Shown piece after piece: positions 21,858-33,011 of a stretch of DNA of 64,000 nt. The stretch's first letter is position 1; every line of letters begins with the position of its first letter. The notes under the pieces were generated by a model that saw only the letters and a list, made by a program, of their open reading frames with translations, was not told the DNA's origin and searched no databases. The stretch comes from Cyanophora paradoxa (taxonomy: Eukaryota > Glaucocystophyceae > Cyanophorales > Cyanophoraceae): positions 52,598-116,597 of the forward strand of contig QPMI01000258.1 of assembly GCA_004431415.1 (NCBI GenBank). The letters run 5' to 3'. Made by a program: the position numbers and the translations under genes.

Positions 21858-22350
21858 CCCCAGGCCCTGACGGCCGACGGCCCCGCCCCGGAGCAGGCTG
21901 CCAGCAATCGCATCCACGCGCGCGCCGCCTTCTTATAGTCGCCGAATTCGTGCAATGAAGATTGCGTAATTCTTTCTAGCATAGCCTAGTACGGTAGATC
22001 ACTTGCATGCGCAATTATTTTCAAGTTTTCAGTTTCAAGAGCTTAAGACTCTGAGAGGAATTTCAGTCTGCGAGCTGAGCCTCGGAGCGCTGTGCCGCAG
22101 TAGTAGTGCAGCACTGCAGCACCGCCTTCAATCTTCAATGCCTTCAAGATGCAGGGTCACTGAGTCAGGAGCCGCCGGCGCCAGATCATGACCAGCAGTA
22201 TTTCAGCAGCTGGCGGCGATGTAGATTCGTTCCGAGTGATCATGAGATTTCAACGTTTCTTTCCGGCCTGGCAGTGGCTAGACCGGTGTATGTCCGTTTC
22301 CGGTTGCGGTTCAATTCTCTCTATACAGGAGGCCGTCACTGGGGGGGACG
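21858..22350. other. Tail-to-tail intergenic region
   Basis: About 490 bp between the kinase and the senescence-domain gene, AT-richer, holding both 3' untranslated regions. No further gene is supported. Confidence 0.4.
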
Positions 22351-24347
22351 TCATGCGGGCAGATGGGCGGAGGCGGGGGCGGCGGAGGGGAGGTGCGGCT
22401 CGGGTGCGGGCGAGGAGGAGGAGGGGGCGACGACGGGGGCGGCGGTGAGGGGCTGCACGCCGGCTGCGCGAGGGGCGGGGCAGAGTCAGACGCAAGGAAA
22501 GGCATGGGCGGGGGGCGGGCGGGGCGGCACAGGGGCCGGCGGCCTCGGCGAGGACATCGTCGAAGGGGTTGGAGCCGGGGGCGGCCTCGCCGGCCCCCGA
22601 GGGGCCCGCCTCCCCCTCCTCTCCGAAGTCCCCCTTCAGCAGCTTCTGCCCTGCGCCCCGGCGTTCCCTCAGCGCGCGCGAGCGCAGAGGCGCGAGAAGG
22701 GGGCGCGCCCGTCTGCGTGGCCGTCGACTTGATGACTGATTTGATGCCTGCGGGGCGGGGCGGCGTCAGGCGCGCCGCACCTCCGCGCAGGGCGGGGCGA
22801 GGGGCGTGCCGATGCGGCGGAGGTTGGTCGCCGCGATGCCGATGTTCCCCACCGCCTCCAGCGTGTCCTTCGCCGCCGCCGCCGCGTCCGCCCCGAACCT
22901 GCGAGGCCGCCCGTGAGCCGGCGCCGGCGGGCCGCTCGAGGGCGGCGCCGCGCGAGGGGAAGCACTTCTTCTCGACGACGGCGGTGGTGGCGGCGGCGGT
23001 GCTGCTGGCGACGATCTTGACGGCCGTCTCGAGGCCGACGTAGAGCTCCCCCACCGCCGAGAGCGCCGACGCCGCCACCGCCTTCGCCGCCGTCGCCTTC
23101 GGGCCACTCCCGCTCTCCTTCCCGATCCCCATCTGCCGCCGCCCCGCCTCGCATCCCCCCGGCTCACCGACGGGGCCGGGGCGGGACGGGCGGCGGGCCT
23201 TCTTCCCGTAGCTGCTCTCCGCGACGCTGGAGGCGACGGTGCTCGCGAGGCTCAGCGTCGTCGCCCGCAGGCCCGCCACCACCCCCGCCGACACTGCCGC
23301 CCCGTCGCCCCCGCCGCGGGGGCCGCCGGGGGCGGCGCGGCGCGGCGCGGCGCGGACCCTTCACGGCGAGGTTCGTCGCGTACTTGGTCTTGGCGAGGTT
23401 GGCGCGCAGCTTCGGGTCGATCGTCTTAGGCTTCTCCGCCGGCTTCACGCGCGCCTTCACGTACTCCCCGCCCCTGCGCGGCCCCCGTCGGCGCCGGCCC
23501 CGCCTGCGGCCGGCCCCCCGCGCGCGCCCCCGCGCACTTGGCGATGCCCTTCCCCAGCATCTCCGCGCCCTTCACGAGCGACGCCGACAGCAGCTTCGAC
23601 CCTGCGCCGCGTTGGCCGGCTGCGTGCGCGGCCGGCGGGGTCGGCGGGAGGGCGCGCCGCTCTCGAGGCCCGAGGCGAGGCGCGTGCCCCCCACCAGGAT
23701 CTTCTGATCCACCTTCTGCTTCCGCGTGAGCTGCCCCGCGCCCGCCGCCGACGACGAAGACGCCCCCTCGTCCGTCATGCCGGGCGTGTTAATCTCGCCC
23801 TCGACCTGCTCCCCGCTGAGCGAGCGCGAGCCGCGAGAAAAGCAAGAGGGGCTCGCCTCCTCGGCGGCGTGTGCGTCGCGCGTGCGGAAGAGGCTGTTCT
23901 CTGTCAGGATCTCCTCGAGCTCCTCCACCGCCTCCTCAGTGACCGTGCTGGCAGCTCGTCAGCGCGGAGCTCCAGCTCGGCGCCCGGCGCGCTCACGGAG
24001 GAAGCTCGATGCGGAAGAGCCGCGCCGGCGGCAGCGGGAAGACGTACTCCAGCGGCTTCATCCGCAGCACTGGCACCTGTGCAGCGTTCGCCGCGTGTCA
24101 GCGGCGCATGCCGTGCCGGCCCCGCCGCAGCACGCTGACGCACATTCTTCACGAGCGGGCACGTAAAGCCGTCCATGGTCACGAAGACGATGGTCTGCGG
24201 GGCCCCGGAGGCGTCCTCGGACTCAAGGGCGCAGACGCTCATGTCGCCCTCGCAGATCAGCGTCGAGGTCTCGCCCTCCACGGCATAGCAGCTCACGCCC
24301 TCGATGAGGAGCAGGCGTGCCGCCTCCGCCTCGCCGTCTTCCGCCAT
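22351..24347 (-). CDS. ERD7/senescence-domain (spartin-like) protein
   Basis: Plant-type senescence/dehydration-associated family related to animal spartin; members bind membrane lipids and affect stress-linked membrane or lipid-droplet behaviour. ATG 24347 (MAEDGEAEAARLLLIEG) starts the N-terminal beta-rich part with VSCYAVEGETSTLICEGDMS, VTMDGFTCPLVKN and LRMKPLEYVFPLP (24300-24040). An acidic linker (MEELEEILTENSLF, about 23930) follows, then the helical Gly/Ala-rich senescence domain: KILVGGTRLASGLE, SASLVKGAEMLGKGIAK, SAGVVAGLRATTLSLASTVA (about 23290) and AVGELYVGLETAVKIVASST (about 23050). The Pro/Ser-rich tail ends ASAHLPA at 22351-22353. That last exon was chosen because an intron with a tctgac branch sequence joins it in frame. 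It is convergent with the kinase. Confidence 0.88.
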
Positions 24348-24500
24348 TGCAAACACGTCGGCGCGGGCCTGCAGCACAGCTGTGAGCGCTAGCTATGCTT
24401 GTGTGGCGCTGTCTTATGAGGAAGGAATGCGCTTCCGCGCACTGTCTTGTCGTTGAGGGTGCCGCCTTACACGTACCCGCGCCCCGCTCACACCCGGGTC

Positions 24501-26535
24501 ATGGACGCGCAGCAGCCAGCAGCGGGCGCGAAGGGAGCCGGCAAGGGCAAAGGACGAGGACGCGGGGCGCCTGCCCTCGCCGCCCTCCCCGCCCCTGCAG
24601 GAGCGGCGCGACCGGCGTCAGCGCCCGTCGCTGCAGGCCCGCCGCGCTTGGGCACCCTCGGCACGTTCTCAGCTATACAGCCACCCGCACAGGGCCGGTT
24701 AGGCACGATCGGGCCGAGCGTGGATGCTGGGGCCGCCGGCGAGAAGAAGGTACACGGTTTCGATGCGTACGACGCTCACGCGCGCTGACCGACGCGCAGG
24801 CACGCTTTGTTCCGACAGTTCCTGTCAGGAGAAAGAAGGACGGAACGTGCGCTCTGGCCCGCTCTTCGCCTCGTTCCTATTCCCGATGCGCCTGACGAGC
24901 GCGATCGTCGCCTGCAGAGGTCCGTCCGAGCCGCCGGCGAGCAGCAGCAACATCGACAGTCTACTAGCGGGCCCGATTCCCGTGCTATTACAGGTCCGAG
25001 ACCCGCACCCCTCGATCGTGCGATGCCGAACTGTCCCTAGGATGCCGCGCGGACGGACAGCGGTGAGGGCCGGGGGCGTTTCAAGCCCCGGACGAGCCAG
25101 ATGGGCAGTGCGTCTCACGCTCGCCGCGGCGCCGGAGCGCACGCGCTAAGCGGAGGCGCGTGCGCAGACCAGCAGAAGGGGAAGTTCGTGGCGGGCCTGG
25201 GCTCGGGCGGGGCGGCGGGGCGTGGCGGGCCCCTGCCGCTGAACGCCGCCTTCGGATCCAAGGGCATAGCCGGTGAGCGTCGACGCCTCCTCGCCCCCGC
25301 ATCCGCCTCTGCGTCGGGGGGCGGCTGAGGCGGGCGGGGCCAGTGCGGCGGCTGGGGCCCGGGGCGGCCAAAGCGGCGCAGGAGGAGGAGGAGAACGACG
25401 AGTTCGTTGGCGGCGTGTACCAGCCGATGGCGCTGCCGCTGCTGGACCCGAAGGCGCGGCGCAAGAAGGAGGCGGGGCGGCGGGCGAAGCAGGCGGCGGG
25501 GCGGGAGGTCAAGACAGAGCCGATGGAGGAGGAGGGCGTGCCGGTGGCGGTGGCGGTGAAGGTGGAGGAGGAGGGCGTGCCGGTGGCGGTGGCGGTGAAG
25601 GTGGAGGGGGAGGGGTCGGAGGGGGCGGGGCGGGGGCTGGGGCGCAAGCGGGAGAAGCGGGAGGACGCCGAGGGCGGCCTCTCCATGGAGCACGACGAGG
25701 ACGAGGACGACGAGGAGGACGACGAGGAGGAGGAGGAGGAGGCCGCCGCGGGGGACGAGCCCGAGGCCGCCCGGGGCGAGCGCGGGCCGGGGGCGCCGCC
25801 GGGGGAGGCGGAGGGGGAGGAGGAGGAGGATCTGGGGCGGTTCCTGGCGAGGCACCTGGGGGAGGGGGACGCGGCGGAGGACCGCATCTTCTTCGTGCAG
25901 CTGCCCTCCCACCTCCCCATCGCCCCGGCCCGCCTCGCCGCCCCCGCCCCGCCCCCCGCCGTCAAGCAGGAGCCTGCCGACGAGGCCGCCGAGGCCGCTG
26001 CGAAGCCCGACGGGCCCGACGCCGCCCCGAAGGCCCTCCCCGCGCCCCCCGCCGCCCCGGGCGCGCCCGGCCCGTCTGCCGGCCCGTCGGCGGGCCCGTC
26101 GGGGGCGGGGGCGGCGCCGGCGCTGGCGCCGTCGGTGAAGCTGGAGCCCGGGGCGAGCACGGCGAGTGCCTCGAGCGCGGCGGGGGCGATCCCGGGGGCC
26201 GGGGGCGGCGGGGAGGTCCCCCCGATCATGAACGTGGGGCAGCTGCCGTCGGGCGTGGCGGGGAAGCTGCTCCTGCACCGCAGCGGCCGCGTCCGCCTCC
26301 GCCTCGGCGACATCACGTACGACGTGCGCCCCGCCCCGCCCCGGGCCCCGGGGGCGCGGGGGCGCAGGGGAGAGCGGGGGCGGGGGCGGGGCAGGTGGCG
26401 GAGGGGAGCCGGTGCACGTTCATGCAGCAGGCGGCGGCGTGCGCGCCGGGGACGGGCCAGTGCTTCATCCTCGGCGACATCGGGCGGCGCATCGTGTGCA
26501 GCCCCGACATGGACTCCCTCCTCTCCCACCTCTAG
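24501..26535 (+). CDS. RPC4: RPC4 (RPC53/POLR3D), RNA polymerase III subunit
   Basis: Pol III-specific subunit that, with RPC5, forms the TFIIF-like subcomplex for initiation, termination and reinitiation on tRNA and 5S genes. ATG 24501 begins a Gly/Lys/Arg-rich region (KGKGRGRG). An exon join gives EKKARFVPTVPVRRKKDG, matching the conserved KKxxFxP...RRK segment of RPC4. The middle is acidic and disordered (an Asp/Glu run near 25690-25745) and has several VKxE motifs. FFVQLPSHLPI lies at about 25892. The C-terminal domain reads LPSGVAGKLLLHRSGRVRLR, GDITYDVAEGSRCTFMQQ, QCFILGDIGRRIVCSPDM and DSLLSHL, with stop 26535. It is convergent with the UPF0126 gene, with only 74 bp between stop codons. 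Confidence 0.93.
25529..25606 (+). repeat. Two tandem 39-bp units inside RPC4
   Basis: Two adjacent near-identical 39-bp units encode a 13-residue repeat (EEGVPVAVAVKVE twice). Each ends in VKVE, a SUMO-acceptor-type motif, so the duplication doubles that motif. Confidence 0.85.
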
Positions 26536-26609
26536 CGCCCGCCCCTCCGCCCCCGCCCGGCGCTCGCCTCTACACGCCGACTTGCATACAGTATACAAGG
26601 GCGCCCCAA

Positions 26610-26699
26610 TCACTTGTCGCGGGGGACGTGCGTCACGGGCTGCGGCCCAGGGTGGTTGTCGAACGTCGGGAGCTGCGGGGCGTCGGATCAGATCAGACA

Positions 26700-26731
<32 letters not shown>

Positions 26732-27953
26732 CGGAGGCGGGCGTGGGAGGGGAGGGGCGGGCAGGGCAGGGCGGGCCTTGATTGTGTGGCGCCAGGCGAG
26801 GTAGCGGAGGAAGACGGCGAAGGAGGCGGCGCCGGCGATGCGGGCGGAGAGGGGCACGCCGAGCGCCCGCATCGCCACGTACGCCGCCCCGCCCGCGATC
26901 GCCGTCTGCGCCCCGCCCCGCTCGAGGCGCCGGCGGCTGGCGGGGCGGGAGGGGGCGGGAGGGGGTGGGGGGGGCGGGCTACCGTGGCGTAGATCTCGTC
27001 GATGGAGTGGAGGATGCGGGGCGGGCGGCGGCAGAGCACGTCGCGCGTCATGCCCCCGAACGTCGACGTGATCCTGTCCCCAGTCACTCACCGCGGGGGG
27101 GTCGCGGGGGCCGCGCGGGGCGCACATGCTGGACATGACGCAGAGGATGGGGGGCAGGCCGGCGCGGATGCCGTTCTGGGCCCCGATCACGCAGAAGGCC
27201 CCGATCCCCAGCGCGTCCCTGCGCCCCGCTCCTCAGCGGCGGGGCGAGCCGGCGCCGCCCGAACCCGTGCCCCGCGCACCCCCAGAAGAGAATGTCGTCG
27301 TCCTGCAGGGGGCGGGAGCGTGAGGCGGGGCGGGGCGGGGCGAGGGGCGGGGCGGGCCTCGTCGATGACGCCCTGGCGCTGGAGCTCGGGCCAGACGAAG
27401 AAGGTGGCGAGGGCGGTGGCGAGGGAGAGCCAGATGTACTCCGTCTCCCCGTCCATCCAGAAGACCCGCCGCCCCAGCAGCATGTCCCGGATCGTGCCCC
27501 CGCCCACTGCAGCCCCGTCCCGCCCCGTGCGCCCCGGCGCGCCGGCGGGGCGGCGCGTGCGCACCGGCCGTGATGGTCCCGACGGCGAGGCAGCCGAGCA
27601 GGTCCATCCCAAACTTGCCTGCGCCGGGGTCGCCCTCGGGGGCCGCCGCGGGGCAGGATGGCCCGGGCCGGGGCGGCACCGGCGGTGACGGTGCCGGTGA
27701 GGGCGAAGACGACGGTGCCGAACCAGTCGAGGGCGCGCAGCATGCCGCGCACGCTCAGCTCCGGGTACCGCGTCATGCTGTCGTCCGGGATCGCCGGCTT
27801 CGCCTCCCGCGGCTCCTGCGGCTCCTCGCCGTCGCCCCGGCCGCCCCCGCCGCTGCCACCCCCGCCGCTCCCGCTCCCGCTCCCGCCGCCGCCTCCCGCG
27901 TTCGCACCGCCGTCCGCCGCCCGCATGACGAACGCGACGGGTGACTGCGACAT
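26610..27953 (-). CDS. UPF0126 / TRIC-like membrane channel protein
   Basis: Integral membrane protein of the UPF0126 family (bacterial YicG/YadS relatives, distantly related to TRIC cation channels). ATG 27953 (MSQSPVAFVMRAADGG) is followed by a Gly-rich stretch. The membrane part reads RALDWFGTVVFALTGTVTAG (about 27740), GMDLLGCLAVGTITA and the first family signature VGGGTIRDMLLGR (about 27490). Then come YIWLSLATALATFFVW, DALGIGAFCVIGAQNGIRAG, the second signature TFGGMTRDVLCRR (about 27050) and ARIAGAASFAVFLRYLAW (about 26830). The paired G-G-x-x-RD motifs are the internal duplication of the family. The last intron starts after RHTIK with a GC donor and contains a 32-nt C run on the coding strand. 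The final exon reads LPTFDNHPGPQPVTHVPRDK, stop 26610-26612. Transported ion not known. Confidence 0.88.
26700..26731. repeat. G32 homopolymer (C32 on the coding strand)
   Basis: An uninterrupted run of 32 G on the plus strand. It lies inside the last, GC-AG, intron of the UPF0126-like gene. Such a run is prone to polymerase slippage, so its true length may differ. Confidence 0.9.
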
Positions 27954-28022
27954 GCGCACACTGAGCTTAACATGTTTTTGGCTCGGCCGATGGCGGGCCC
28001 AGCTTGGGAGCGGCCGCGCCGA

Positions 28023-28328
28023 CTAGCTCTGAGCAGTCAGAACGGGGCGGCGGACCTGCTTGGAGAACGAGAGGAGCATCTCGCCGCCGTTGGCGAACGA
28101 GAACTTGAGCTCGTTGATGTGCGACTGGCCCGAGGCGATGGCGAGCACGCGCCCGAGCACCGTCGGCGCCGCCGCCCCGGAGCAGTAGAACTGGCGGGCC
28201 GCGCAGCTGGGGCCGGCCGACGTCGGGGCGGCCAGCGTCGCCGGCGACGGGCGGTTGACGACTCCGGCGCGGAGGCCGAGCAGACGCGGCGCGCCGCGCA
28301 TCAGCGGCGTAGCCGCAACGAAGGCCAT
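28023..28328 (-). CDS. Small hypothetical protein with targeting-peptide-like N terminus
   Basis: A 101-aa intronless ORF with ATG at 28328. The first half is Ala/Arg/Ser-rich with no acidic residue (MAFVAATPLMRGAPRLLG), as in plastid or mitochondrial presequences. The second half is compact and mixed (LGRVLAIASGQSHINELKFS, then ANGGEMLLSFSKQV). No family recognised. It lies 70 bp upstream of the UPF0126 gene on the same strand. Real coding status is likely from composition and the clean ATG, but unproven. Confidence 0.5.
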   Translation of the reverse strand: MAFVAATPLMRGAPRLLGLRAGVVNRPSPATLAAPTSAGPSCAARQFYCSGAAAPTVLGRVLAIASGQSHINELKFSFANGGEMLLSFSKQVRRPVLTAQS

Positions 28329-28718
28329 CTTCGAGCGGGAAACTTGTTCCGGCTTCTCTCCTTCGGTTTCTGCGCCTCTGGCTACCGCCGGGTTGGTGTA
28401 ACCGCCAGTCAGGTCTGGATCGACGCGCCGGGGTACAGGCGATTCGGCCCAACAGCCTGCGGGCTCGGGGTACAGTTTAATTTGCTCGGTTCAACTCAGC
28501 TCCTCGCGTGCCACCGTGACACCGATCCATACACTGCGGCCCTGCCAACACATGCACCCTGGCACAGGCCCAGCGCTGGCACACTTGAAAATGTCACAGC
28601 ACAAGTTGGGGGCGCCGGGCGCGAAAGGGATGGCCTAGCCTAGTACCCTCGCGCTCGGAGCCGGGCCCAGGCCCGTAGACGCGCGGCCGCCGACGGTTGG
28701 CGTCCAGTCGGCGGCGCG
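28329..28718. other. Intergenic region upstream of the small protein
   Basis: About 390 bp, AT-richer than coding DNA, containing the 3' end of the carrier gene and the promoter of the small protein. No other feature is supported. Confidence 0.4.
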
Positions 28719-30634
28719 TCAGTGCTTGGCGCACTTGTGGCCGTCGTCGCGGCCCATCCCCAGCAGGCGCTTCATGCCCTCGTCTGGTGCGGCGGGGCGT
28801 CAGGGCGGCGGGCGCGGGCGGCGGGGGCGTGGGGCGGGGCGGACAGGAGGCCCAGCAGATGGCGGCGGATGGGGCGTGGAGGGCGACGCGCTCGCGGAGG
28901 CCGGCGGCGAGGGCCCGCGGGCCCTCCTCCGCCAGGATGCGCGCCAGCGTGTCCCGCGCCCCCTTGTAGCGCACCCCCTCCCCGAAGTGCGCGTGCCTGC
29001 CCCGCCCGTCAGCGCGCGTGCACGCACGCGCGGCGGAGCGGGCAGGGCGGGGCGGGCGCACAGGCGGCAGCCGGCGTGGTGCTCATGCCCGTGTGCGTGC
29101 GCGTGGCCTGCCGGCTGGAGCTCAGCGGGAGCAGACGGGGGGGGGCGGGGGCGGGGGGGCCGCACCGTGCTCGTGGTGGTGGTGGTGGTCGTGCGCGTGG
29201 CCGTGGCCGTGTGCGTGGGCGATGTGGAAGCCCTGCGTCTGGATCCGCGTCTTGATCTGCCCGCCCCGGTGAGCGGGGGCGGGTGGGCGCGGGGCGGGCG
29301 GGGCGGGCGGGGCGGGGGCGGGGCGGGCCACGTCGAGGGGGTTGGTGAGGGCGCCGGCGAGGGCCCCCGAGACGAAGCCCGAGGCGAGGTCGAGGGGCAT
29401 GCCGGCGGCGCCGGCCTCGCTCAGCGCCCGCCGCGCCTGCTCGAACGTCGCGAAGTACACCGCCGAGTACGGCACTGCCCGGCCCCCCCCCCGTCGGCCC
29501 CGCCCCGCCCCGCCCAGCCGCGAGGGCCCCGTGCGCGGCACGCGGACCGTTCATGACTGCGGGGAGGGGGGCGCGTGAGCGCGGGGGTGCGGGAGGGGGG
29601 CGGGGGCGGGGCGGGCACCGAGGGTGATGGGGAGGGAGGACCAGAGGGAGCGGTAGCCCTGCGAGACGCGCACCTCGGCCAGCACCGAGGCGATCGACCG
29701 GTGCGCCCCCGTCGCCAGCTGCTGCCGCTGCGCCCCCTCTCAGCGCGCCCACCGGCAGCGCACGGGCGGGCGGGCGGGCCGGCGCACCTGCTTGATGACG
29801 TCGAGGGGGACGGTCATCACGTCCTGCGCGATGGTCGCGACCCCGCCGGCCGCCGCCTCGGCCCAGGCGCTGTGGCCAGACTTGTCGAGCACCTCCTTCG
29901 CCACCTCGTACACCTGCGCCGGCGTTTCGGCGGGGCGCATGAGGCGCCGGGCGGGCGAATTCGAAGGCGGCGCGGACCGCGTAGAAGCTGCGCCGGCAGG
30001 CGAACGGTCAGCGGCCGGGCGCTTCCGAAGGAGGGCAGGGGCGAGGCGCGCACAGCGAGTGCGAGGGGCCGTTGCCGGCGGCGGCCGCGAGCACGCCGCG
30101 GAAGAGCCCGGCGCCGCCCTCTGCGTGCAGGATGCCCCGGAGCGTCTGCAGCATGCCGACCCTGCTCGCCGGGCCGCCCGCCGACAGCGCCTGCATCCTG
30201 CGCCGCGCGGCGTCGATTCGAGCGAGCCGAAGCCGAGAAGCTTCGAACCTCGTCTTGATCAGGTCAAGCGGGTGCATGGAGACTTGCTCGATTGTCCCTA
30301 TCGCTTGGGGGTCAGCGGCGGAGCGCGGCGCAGTCGCGGCGGCCGCCCTGACCTGCGAACGCCCCGGCCGCCATGTACCTGGCGTGAAGCACGTCAGCTC
30401 TCGCGCGTCGACGACAGGACGGGCGCCAGCCGACCGAATGAAGGCGTCGGTGCCCTCGTGCTCGTGGCCGTGGCTGTGGCTGTGGTGGTCGTGGCTGTGG
30501 TCGTGATGGTCGTGGTCGTGATGATCGTGCTCGCACGCTTTGTGGTCGTGGACGTGATGCGCGTGTCCGTCCGCCGACTTGGGCGGGCGCGCATCATTAT
30601 GCTCGCGCGCTCCACTGGCTGCTGGGCTTGACAT
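28719..30634 (-). CDS. Mitochondrial carrier (SLC25 family, mitoferrin-like) with histidine-rich segments
   Basis: Inner-membrane transporter with three carrier repeats. ATG 30634 (MSSPAASGARE) opens a hydrophilic N terminus with about 35 His/Asp-dominated residues (HVHDHKACEHDHHDHDHHDH region, 30460-30570). Repeat 1 has VSMHPLDLIKTRFE (about 30270), repeat 2 has DVMTVPLDVIKQ (about 29800) and repeat 3 has GALAGALTNPLDVIKTRIQT (about 29350-29250). After repeat 3 a second His-rich loop spans two exons (HIAHAHGHGHAHDHHHHHEH, then GHAHAHGHEHHAGCRL; about 29230-29040) before EGVRYKGARDTLARIL. The C terminus AIYEGMKRLLGMGRDDGHKC ends at 28719. The repeat 2 and 3 motifs resemble mitoferrin iron carriers. 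Together with the His-rich loops this suggests divalent-metal transport or sensing, which is inference. At least two introns have GC donors. Confidence 0.88.
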
Positions 30635-30936
30635 GCTGCCGAGCAGCTCAATTACGCCAGGAGCGGAAGTACGCAGCGCACGGCTCGACCGCGCGCACCG
30701 AAAGGTGATCCGTCTGGAGCTGGCGAGCTGCACGGGAGCTGCTGCAGCTGTGAGACTGGCGCGTCTACGGGGTGGTTGCGCAGAGCGCGGCGACGAACAG
30801 AAGAATGATGAGCCGGGGAACGAACTGGTGCCGGGTACAGCGGCGGCTCGCTTTGAGCCGAGTCGTTGGCGGCGTTATCGGCCGCAGAAGAGCTGGCTGA
30901 ATGTACAGCTGGAGGAGCGCCTAGCTCACTGTGTTT
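30635..30936. promoter_or_regulatory. Head-to-head intergenic region, carrier / TPR gene
   Basis: About 300 bp between divergent start codons; promoter role inferred from position. No recognised motif. Confidence 0.35.
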
Positions 30937-32983
30937 ATGTCAGCTGCGGACGGGCCGAGCGTGGACCGGTCCGTCTGGCAGAAGCGCTACGAGAACGCGC
31001 TTGCCCTCCACGAGCGGGTGCGCCTGCAGCTCACAACTCATGCAGCTTGCGCGCCGGACATGCCGACCGACGCACTCGCAGAGCCGCTTTGAGAGCGCCA
31101 TCCTCGAGTTCTCCCGCTGCCTCTTCGTGCGCCCACGGCCTCTGCCTGCCTCTTCTTCCCGTAGCTAACGCGCGGCGCTGCTAGCTTGCCCCGGAGGACG
31201 CGGATCTCTACTACCGCCGGGGCCTCTCGTACTTGGCGTGCGGGGACGTCTCCTCGGCGGCGAGCAATTTCTTCCGGTGCGGCGGCGTCTGCTGCTGCGC
31301 CTCGCGGGGCGTGCTGAGGCTGGCGGGGCCAGGGCGCTCAAGCTCGACCCGGGGCTCGCGGAGGCGAAGGAGCAGCTCGCGCGGGCGTACGACCTCATCG
31401 GCTGCGCGCGCCTCGAGGAGCGCAACTTCGAGGCGGCGCTCGTGTGGTTCAAGAAGTGCGCGGAGCTCCAGCCGGGGGTCGCCCGCTACCACCTCCACAA
31501 GGCCCTCGCCCAGCTCGGCGTCAAGAACGCCGGCGAGGTCCGCCCCCGCCCCCTCGCCCCTGCACGAGGCGGGCCGCGGCCGACGAGGCCGGCCTGCTCG
31601 GCGCTGCGGGGCGCAGGCGCTCAAGGCGCTGAACGCGCACCTCGCGCTCGACCCGCGGAGCGTGCAGGGCCTCCTCATCCGCGCCAAGCTTTACGACCAC
31701 TACAAAAACGCGCGCCAGCCCGCCCGCTCGCCTGGAGCCCGCCGAGCCAGGCGCGCTGAGGCGGGAGCGCGCAGCGGGGCTTGGCGGCGGAGGACATGGA
31801 CGCGGTGCTGGAGATCGAGCCGGAGAACGCGGAGGCGCGGCGCTACAACGCGGCCTACAGGAAGCAGAGCGAGGCGCTGTTCCAGGACGCGTGCCAGGCG
31901 CTGCTGGCGGGGCGGGCGCAGGAGGCGGCGGGGATGCTGACGGAGGCGATCAAGCTGGAGCCGGAGGACGTGCGGCGCTACGTGCGGCGCGGCGTCGCCT
32001 ACCGCCAGCTCGGCCGCTTCAAGGAGGCCATCGACGACCTCAAGGAGGCCCTCGAGCGCAGCGCCGCCTCCGCCCTCGCCGCCCGCGGCGACCCCGAGGG
32101 CCCAGGCCCCGCCCTCCCGATGCCCCCTCCGGACCCCGAGGCTAGGCGGCAGCTCGCCGTCACCTTCAACGAGATGGGCGTCCAGCTCTTCAAGAAGGGC
32201 GCCACGGAGAAGGCCCGGCAGTGCTTCGACAACGCGTGCATCGCAGACCCCGCCGTCTCCGCCTTCCTCGTGAACCGCGGCGACTGCTCGCGCGCTATGC
32301 GCGACTTCGCGCGGGCCGAGGCGGACTACCGGGCGGCCCTGCGCCTCGACCCGGCCAACCGCGAGGCCGCCAAGCGCCTCGCCGTGCTGCTCGGCGCCCA
32401 GGGCAGCGCCCTCTTCAACCGCGCCCGCTACAGCGACGCCTACGAGCTCTACTCGCAGGCGCGCCCCGCGGCCCCCGAGGCGCCCCGGGCTGGCCGAGGG
32501 CCTGACGGGGCGGGCGGGCAGGCGATCCGGCACGCGCCGAACGTGGCGGCCTACTACGAGCACCGCGCCAAGTGCGACGCGGCGCTCGGGGTGCGTGGGG
32601 CGGGGGCGGGGGCGGGGTGGGGCGGGGGGGCGCTGAGGCGCGGGGCGCAGCGGAACGACCTGCTGGTGGGGGACCTCGAGGAGGTGCTGCGCCTGGAGCC
32701 CTCCAACCGCGCCGCCCACACCCAGCTCCTCCTCCTCCGCGGGCCCGCCCCCCGCCGCCCCGCCCCGCCCTCCCTCCCCGCCTCCCCGGCCCCGCCCCGC
32801 CCCCGCCCGCCACCAGAAGAGCCCGCCCCGCGCCTTCTAGCCCCGCCGCCTCCCCTCCTCCTCTGCCTCCGTCTCAACACACTTCTTCTCCCCCCCCCCC
32901 CCCCTCCCCCTTCCCCCCCTCTTCCTTCCCTCACCACCCCCCTCCCACGTGCACGTACCGAGAGTCGCGATTTCAATGCGTAA
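30937..32983 (+). CDS. Tetratricopeptide-repeat protein (TTC16-like)
   Basis: Probable scaffold protein made almost wholly of TPR helices. ATG 30937 (MSAADGPSVDRSVWQKRYEN) splices to SRFESAILEFSRCLF-LAPED, then repeats such as ADLYYRRGLSYLACGDVSSA, YDLIGCARLEERNFEAALVW, LKALNAHLALDPRSVQGLLI, AEDMDAVLEIEPENAEARRY, VRRYVRRGVAYRQLGRFKEA (about 31975), FNEMGVQLFKKGATEKARQC (about 32165), LVNRGDCSRAMRDFARAEAD and AYYEHRAKCDAALG. Around ten TPR-like units are visible. Order and length resemble TTC16-type proteins of flagellated organisms, but TPR similarity is weak evidence for orthology. The 3' end is unsure: after HTQLLLLR (about 32740) a GC-donor intron may lead to a stop near 32840; otherwise the frame stays open to 32983. 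Confidence 0.82.
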
Positions 32984-33011
32984 GAAATGGCGGATCGGTG
33001 AGGGGCGCCTG

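Noticed and set aside
32880-32935. C-rich run as a regulatory element
   Set aside because: It is a simple pyrimidine tract in or after the 3' end of the TPR gene; nothing supports a specific function.
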